A DNA stretch of 64,000 nucleotides from Lophius americanus (taxonomy: Eukaryota; Chordata; Actinopteri; Lophiiformes; Lophiidae), in contig JBBDHG010000015.1 of assembly GCA_037951165.1 (NCBI GenBank), positions 8,660,501 through 8,724,500 on the forward strand, in the 5' to 3' direction. Shown here piece by piece: positions 57,896 to 64,000 of the stretch; the first letter of the stretch is position 1, and each line of letters starts with the position of its first letter. The notes below the pieces were generated by a model. The model searched no databases, was not told the DNA's origin, and saw only the letters and a program-made list of their open reading frames with translations. Both the position numbers and the translations under genes were made by a program.

Positions 57896-59370
57896 ATGGT
57901 TTGGAAGTTACGTACTTTTCCGAAAAAAGCTCCTTCTAAAAGCACCTATAAGAGTGAAATCTATTTTCGCTTTGTGAGCAAAAAAAGCTCATCCAAAGGA
58001 ACAACTACTACGGATGAGCAGAGGCATCTTTTGAGATTGCATGGATTTTTGCTCAGTAAAAAATTTGATTCAGCAGATATATTGTTCACGGATTTTGAGA
58101 AAAAAGGAAGCAATCATGAAAGAAATAAAATGATTACAAATGTCCACTTCAACCATTATGAAGCGGACATAATGGTTTTCCGTTTACATCTTTACAATGG
58201 TAAAGATGTAAATGAGCGATTAGTCGCAGATCAGTCAGTGGCACCATGTTTCAGCATAGCGGTGGACAAAAGCATCGATGTGATAGATGCATCACAGCTG
58301 TGGGAGGGTTTCAGAAAGAAAAAATTATTTCCAATAAGAAATATTGGATTGCTTCCACGTCTTGGTCAGACGAGAGGTGAGGACATTCTGAATGCACTTA
58401 TCACATTTTTTGATTAAAGAAAAGTCAATTGGTCAAGTCTATCTATGTGTGCACGGATGGCGCCCCTAGCATGTGAGGCAAGGAGACGGGGCTTATTGGG
58501 CTCATGAAAAAAAAGAGGACATACCCACCTTCATCAGACTCCATTGCATCATACATCAGGAGTCACTGGTATCAAAACTTAGAAATAATGAATTCCAGAA
58601 CGTCATGCACTATGCTGTGCGTGTGGTGAATTTCATCGTCACCAGAGCTCTGAACCACCAACAGTTCCTGCAGTTAATTGAAGAAAATGAAACAGAGTAT
58701 GCGGACTTGGTTATGCATAGCGAGGTGGGACGGTTGTCCCAGTGTAGAGTGCTCGAACGCTTTTTGAGCCTTCTTCCCGAGATTAAAACTTTTCTGGACA
58801 GCAAGGGGGAAACACGGACCACAGTTGGTAGAGTCACATTGGATATTGCAGCTGGCCTTTCTTAATGACATTACCAGTTACATGAACGCTCTGAGCTTGC
58901 TGCTTCAAGGGAGGGACAAACTACAAAGGAAAATCTTGAACACAATCAGAGCATTCCAGGACAAAATAACTGGTCTATATATACTTGACAAAGAGTTCAT
59001 TCACTTTCCAAAACTCAGAGCTGTCATCACAGATGACCAATCCCTGCAGCAGCACTTCAGCCACAGAGGATTTATTGATGTTCTGAAGGACTGAGGAGGG
59101 AATTTGAATCCAGGTACAGTGATTTAAATGACCTTCAGTGAAAACCCCTTCCATGTGGATGTATCTTCTCTCACTCCCATTATCACACAGCTCTGCCACA
59201 TTAACCGTGCTGCTCTGGGCAGTGAAATAGTGGAGTTGCAGACAAACAGCATTCTCAAAGCTGAACTAAAAGCAGGGGCTGCTCATTTGTGGAGTTTTGT
59301 GAATGAAGCAGATTTTCCCTCTTCGAAACCACTTGTACAAAAACGTAGGTCCATCTTTGTGAGCACATAA
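57896..59370 (+). pseudogene. Broken hAT transposase (ZBED/GTF2IRD2-like)
   Basis: Consecutive plus frames in three phases (57896-58417, 58473-58865, 58825-59094, 59128-59370) follow one hAT transposase. Seen in order: YFRFVSKKSSSKGTTTTDEQ (just after where a BED finger would sit), SIAVDKSIDVIDASQLW (first catalytic Asp region), VCTDGAPSM at about 58447-58473 (second Asp) then a stop, KEDIPTFIRLHCIIHQESL, RALNHQQF, RVLERFLSLLPEIKTFLDSK, LNDITSYMNALSLLLQG and FHVDVSSLTPIITQLCHINR. At least three frameshifts or stops, no BED finger and no dimerisation end, so it is a dead transposon and not a host gene. Confidence 0.85.
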
Positions 59371-59579
59371 ACCTGCGAGTCAATGTTCTTAATGAACACT
59401 ATTAAGAGGAAACAGAGAAACAGACTCACAATGCAGACTCACAATGAGCAGAAGCATGCCTGCTTTTGCTCATCCTAGTGTTAATGAAAGCCTGATTTTA
59501 ACTAGCACATTACAAACTTGTCCGTGAGATGACAAATAAGTAGGCAGATACGCTTATTGCTTGATAGTTGGAGATGACT

Positions 59580-59580
59580 T

Positions 59581-59629
<49 letters not shown>

Positions 59630-59660
59630 ATTAATTTATAACGCATTAATCACAAACAAT
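59580..59660 (-). mobile_element. (TAA)n and L2-like 3'-end scrap
   Basis: (AAT)n at 59582-59628 followed by ACATTAATTTATAACGC, like the L2 3' junction ATGCATTTAATTTATAATGC at 37701-37720. Confidence 0.5.
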
Positions 59661-60494
59661 AACAATATTATTTCTGGGCAGCTTTAGTTTCTATCAAAAC
59701 CATGTCTGTTAACTTGTGTTATACTATGATGGGGAAAGGTCATTAAACAATATTTTTAGGTGTGTGTCGATTGTGAACTTTCTAGGAAATGCTGCACTGA
59801 GAAAATATGATTGATCACAATATGACTGTGATTTTTAATATCACCAGCATGAGTCTTCTGTAGTGAAATTACAGTAAAAAGTTGATGCTGGATACAGTTG
59901 AGTGAAATTTCAGACATTTGTTGTTGGAAACCTAAAGGTGTGCATTGCGTAACTGTTTTATTTACGATGCTTAGTCATACATTTTAGGTATATTTGAACT
60001 TTCCATCGTCATTCCATTATTAATTACTGTGATAGAGTTTAAACTCTATCCACGTCAGACAAAACTGACTCATCTGTGTCCTTGTGCAAGATTCAGAATG
60101 TTTAGAAATGGCATTATCGTCATTGAAGGTAAATTAGTATTTTTTTTAAATTTGTGTTGATAATTCTTCTTAAGATGTGTGGTGGTTAGGACTGCTTACT
60201 GCAATGCAAGAAGGTTCAGGTTATGAATCCTAACTTTTCTTTCTGGGTGTACATTGTTCTCAAAACCAAGACAAACGGCAGACAGAGAGGAGAGGACGTG
60301 AATGGGATATAAAAACTGTGGAAATGGAATCCTAACTTGACTGCCCTTCAAAACACATATCAAATATCCTCTATGAAATGTCTGTATCCTCACTGCGCTT
60401 CATTATTAATAATTCTGATGATCCTTTCTTGGGTCTAATTTCTGGCCAGCCCTCAAGCATCGTATCTCACTTCATTTTCTTAACTTGCCATCCT

Positions 60495-60985
60495 TCTTCA
60501 TTCAGGCTGTAGCTCATTGTGTAGAGCGGATTGGGAGATGAGAAGGTAGCCTTCTTTTTGATTATAAGATCTATCTCCTCACTCACCAGTCCATCCATGG
60601 CAATGCAACCCCCTACATGAAATAACTACTCACCCCACTGTCCTCAATACTATCTCTCCGTTCTGCACAATCAAAAACCACCTTCTCCTTCCGCAGACTA
60701 AGCTCAACACCATTGGTGATTGGGCCTTCTGTTCCATTGCCCCTCGTCTGTGGAATGCCCTCCCTGACCATCTGACGACTGAGACTTTTAAAAAAGGACT
60801 TAAAACTTTCCTTTTTAGCAGAACCTATAACTTTTAATTAACATTGCTGCTTTTTGGTCATATTTTTATATTATAATTATTCTATTTTTTTTATTAATGA
60901 TTTTATCTGCTTTTGCATTGTAGCACTTTCAGATTTGATTCAAATGTTAAGTGCATTATTAATATATTGTATTATTATTAATATT
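60495..60985 (+). mobile_element. L2-type LINE, 3' end fragment
   Basis: The plus strand encodes, with breaks, LTSPSMAMQPPT-like, TKLNTIGDWAFCSIAPRLWN and ALPDHLTTETFKKGLKTFLF traces: the same C-terminal block as in the copy at 37830-38010. It continues into the 3' UTR with GCTTTTGCATTGTAGCACTTTC. Confidence 0.75.
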
Positions 60986-62280
60986 TATAATAATTACAAC
61001 CGTGTTGTAAGGTCCTTAAAGCAAGAACCTGTATCCAATATGTTCACCAGTTGCTTCAATGTGCAGATGCCCACTTCTGCCTCATGAATGAGTCAAATGC
61101 AGAAAAATTAATAATAAAAGTATAAACTATTATTGTCTTAATTTTTCTTGCATTGTTGACGATGCAATTTCTGTGGCTACCTTGTAACTTATGTTAGGTT
61201 TCATATCTATATCATACTCAAAAAGTTTGAAAATTAAGCTATAAACATTTGATTTTTTAGTTAGTGATAGTTGTAGTTCCCCGATTTTAATACTTCTGCC
61301 GTAAGGAATAATGGGACGTCAGGATCTCCTTTCACGAAGCAAGGTCAAGTGTATCCTATACTAAAGCAGATAGAGAGGATACAATAACTCACCCTTGCAG
61401 GTCATTTAGAGAATACAAACAGCCGATCATGGCTGCTACTTAGATACTTGACAATTCTCGGAGTTTTCAGTCAATGAAGAAATTTAGAAACATTCACACC
61501 TGAAGATGTAACAGGAGAGTTCCTCCATCATCCCAATGTCATAGAAGATACATAAGATTAGGTAAATCCTGCTGGTTGGGATTCAATGAGTGCTCTACCA
61601 TTAGTTTCAGCAAAGTAACAGAAATAATTCATGACTTCATGAATAATTCAACAATCTCAAATGACAAAAATATCTTGCATTATAACTATCTTATACACTA
61701 CTATTAGAATGTGTAGCTCCTTATGTGAGGGTGTACACAAAGGGGCTGGTTCCAATGACTAGGGGTCGTGAGTTCTTTATATACGATGCAGATGCACTTT
61801 AAAAAGTACTTGTCAACCCAAGGGGCAGGCTTTGCATCTTCTAAAACATTTCTTATGCAGGCTTGTTTTTATAATGTCTTTGAAATAGGGGGCTGAGCAT
61901 GAACTTCCTAAATCTAAATTTAAACAAGCAGAGCTTCACTGCAATAAGTGTTGCGTGAGAGTGCTGCGACCCGAGGCTGTGTTCTAAACTTAATCTTTCC
62001 CAAACATCACAGACCTTTGAGACATTATGCAATGTAGTGGTGGACAGAGTGATAGGGAAGGGCTCTGGAGCTACCATATCGCCGGGTTCACAAGAAATGT
62101 TGCTACTCTCCGGCAGATCAAGATTCTGGCGATAAACATGTGAAAACACAGACAAACTAATAAACATGAAGCTCTATCACCTACATGGAAGATGTCATGT
62201 GAGAACAATGATGCACTCTGACATTAGCAAGGAGAGGATGGAAAACCACGAAGACGACGTTCTAGAAATTCATAGGCCAC
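60986..62280. other. No gene recognised
   Basis: The minus frame 61853-62167 (104 codons) is not recognised. Confidence 0.55.
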
Positions 62281-62302
62281 ATAATAATAATAATAATAAT
62301 AC
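62281..62302. repeat. (TAA)n tail of an L2 copy
   Basis: Seven ATA/AAT units followed by ACATTTAATTCATAAT, the L2 3' junction. Confidence 0.85.
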
Positions 62303-64000
62303 ATTTAATTCATAATCCAAATAACGGTGTGTGTCCGGGAACTTTAACTTCCAAGGGAAATGTATTCTGTTCTGCCGGTGAAGTAGGATTGAAACCAGTT
62401 TAGGGCGGTGGCAGTGAGGCCAATGGTGTGATGTAGGCGGTGTAGGAGTATTCCATGGTCAACATTGTCGTAGGCAGCAGATAAATCATGGAGAATCAGG
62501 AGGGAAGGTGAACCAGCATCTGCTGCCATCCGTAGGTCATTTGTGACTCTAAGCAGAGCTGTTTCTGTGCTGTGGGCGGAGCGGAAACCAGACCGAAAGG
62601 ATTCAAAGAGGTTGTTGTATTTGAGGTGGTCCTGGAGGTGGGCAGCAACTACATTTTCCAGATCTTTGGAGAAGAATGGGAGTTTGGAAATTGGCCTGTG
62701 ATTTGCAAAAACTTCTGGATCGACAGTGGGTTTTTTGAGGAGAGGTCTGATTATGCCGGCTTTTAGGGCAGGTGGAACAAAGCCAGTCTTGAGGGATTGG
62801 TTGATTACAGCGGTGATCAGGGGACTGATGGAACAGATGTTAGTTTTCACTAGGGCTGTAGGAAAGGGGTTGAGGGCACAGGTGGAGGGTTTCATCGTCC
62901 TGATGATAAACTCAACCTCTTGCTGTGAGATTTCTGGGAAGCACTTTAGAGGCTGGAAGATCTCAAACTGTGAGTAAGCAGACTGGATAGGTAGAGTAGA
63001 GGAACCAGAAAGGACAGAATGGATTGAGTCAATTTTCAATTTGAAGAAAGCCATGGAATTATTACAGTGCTCTTCTGTAATCTCTGTAAGTGGGGGACTT
63101 TGTGGTTTTAGAATATGATTGATAGGGCAAAACAGCTGCTTAGATTTTCCAGGACTGGTTTGGATATTGTTCGAGTAGACCAGTGTCCTTGTCTCTCTAA
63201 GGTGCTTTGAGTAGAGCCTTTGGTGTCCCCGAAAGGCAAGCTTGTGGACAGTGAAAACAGTAGTCTTGTAACGCCGCTCAAGGACACGCCCAGCTGCCTT
63301 CTATTTTCCGTAGGTCGCTGGTGAACCAGGGGGCTGAGCGGGAGAAGGTGACTGTTCTAGTTTTTACAGAGGCGTGACAATCCAGGATGCTACTCAGGGA
63401 GTTATTGTGGAAATTCACTGAGTCATTGGCTGATACAAAGTTTGCAGAAAGAAAATAACGGAGGTCGACTGTAATGGTTTTCCGGGGTGATGATTTTCAA
63501 ATTCCTGAAGTTGATTTGACGATTGGGGTTGGTGAGGGGGGACACAAGTGACAATTCATGGAGACAGCCGTGGTCGGACACACCCAGATCATACACAAGA
63601 AGATTTGCTGAGAGGAGAAGAGTCAGTGATGACAAAATCCAGAGTGTGCCCCATAGTGTGGGTGGAGACATCGACAAGTTACCTGAGATTAAAACAATTC
63701 AGTAGTTGGAGAAATTTGGATGCAAAACGACATGTAGGGGAGTTGACATGAATGTTCTTATCTCCAAGTACTATTATATTGGCAGAGGTTGTGCAAAATG
63801 TCAACAAAAGGTTGAACATCTCAGAGATGAAAGCTGGGTTTGGTTTGGGTGGTCGGTAGATTAGAAATATGGTCATGGAGAAAGGGGGTTTACAATTAAA
63901 TGCCAGTCATTCAAAAGAAGAGATCTCTGGCAACGGCAGTGGAGACAAGTCTAAATCACTGCGGCTGGTGACAGACAGACCACCACCACCACCAGTGCTG
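62303..64000 (-). mobile_element. L2-type LINE, endonuclease and 5' half of RT, internally deleted
   Basis: The minus frame 62344-63054 (236 codons) carries QQEVEFIIRTMKPSTCALNP, NHRPISKLPFFSKDLENVV, FRSGFRSAHSTETALLRV, LLILHDLSAAYDNVDHGIL (RT motif A with its Asp) and ALNWFQSYFTGRTEYISLGS. Farther upstream, frames 63423-63677 and 63679-63876 carry the apurinic-endonuclease traces VYDLGVSDHG and VLGDKNIHVN. The RT core (YADD) and C-terminal domain are absent: at about 62335 the sequence jumps to the 3' UTR and (TAA)n tail. The element continues past the window edge. Confidence 0.9.

Noticed and set aside
53726..64000. Missing N-terminal plppr5 exons within the right part of the window.
   Set aside because: No minus-strand segment matching the expected PLPPR5 first third with proper splice phase was found by eye; they probably lie beyond the window.

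Overview
This 64-kb window looks like a ray-finned fish (teleost) chromosome segment. The evidence is the exon/intron structure with GT/AG splice sites, a very dense load of decayed fish-type mobile elements (Tc1-like, hAT, L2, L1/Tx1-like, an endogenous retrovirus fragment, SINEs) and long AT-rich microsatellites. The lineage is an inference; the sequence does not identify a species. There is no bacterial-style gene organisation, and almost all open frames under about 130 codons are chance frames or mobile-element debris.

One host gene can be supported: the 3' half of plppr5 (phospholipid phosphatase-related protein 5), on the minus strand. Four coding exons were pieced together by hand: 53475-53725, 42468-42644, 41796-41930 and a 30-nt terminal coding exon at 34646-34675. 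They join in phase through introns of 10.8 kb, 537 bp and 7.1 kb and give about 197 residues, covering the last four membrane segments and the cytosolic C-tail. The first third of the protein (roughly 120 residues) was not found between 53.7 and 64 kb and probably lies beyond the right edge. The protein belongs to the LPP/PAP2-like family, but its catalytic motifs are degenerate (PSGH is PSKE, and the C3 histidine is Asn), as in known PLPPRs.

Layout: 0-34.6 kb is the 3' flank of plppr5 with no recognisable host gene. It holds a hAT element nested in a Tc1 copy (1.5-2.9 kb), Tc1 fragments at 6.4, 9.0, 10.0, 11.7, 17.3, 27.8 and 31.4 kb, LINE debris at 6.1, 9.9, 11.1, 26 and 33.8 kb, SINEs, a GC-rich repeat at 18.3 kb and two copies of another long repeat (14.9 and 23.8 kb). 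A unique-looking block at 22.4-22.85 kb is a possible non-coding regulatory element. 34.6-53.7 kb is the plppr5 body, whose introns hold an L2 LINE (37.6-38.85 kb), a hAT tail (40.6-41.1 kb), a Tc1 relic filling half of the 537-bp intron, a GTTTACATG-type MITE ending next to a perfect 21-bp hairpin (44.75 kb), and retroviral RNase H debris (50.05-50.65 kb). 53.7-64 kb is upstream intron or flank with another Tc1 relic, an inverted copy of part of the retroviral repeat (56.4 kb), a broken hAT transposase (57.9-59.4 kb) and three L2 fragments.

No new biological system was found. The best second-look items are the reconstructed plppr5 exons, two nested insertions with visible target-site duplications, the perfect hairpin, the alternating palindromic AT minisatellite at 25.5-25.8 kb and the complementary L2 deletions. 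All family names rest on recognition from memory and need a search to confirm.
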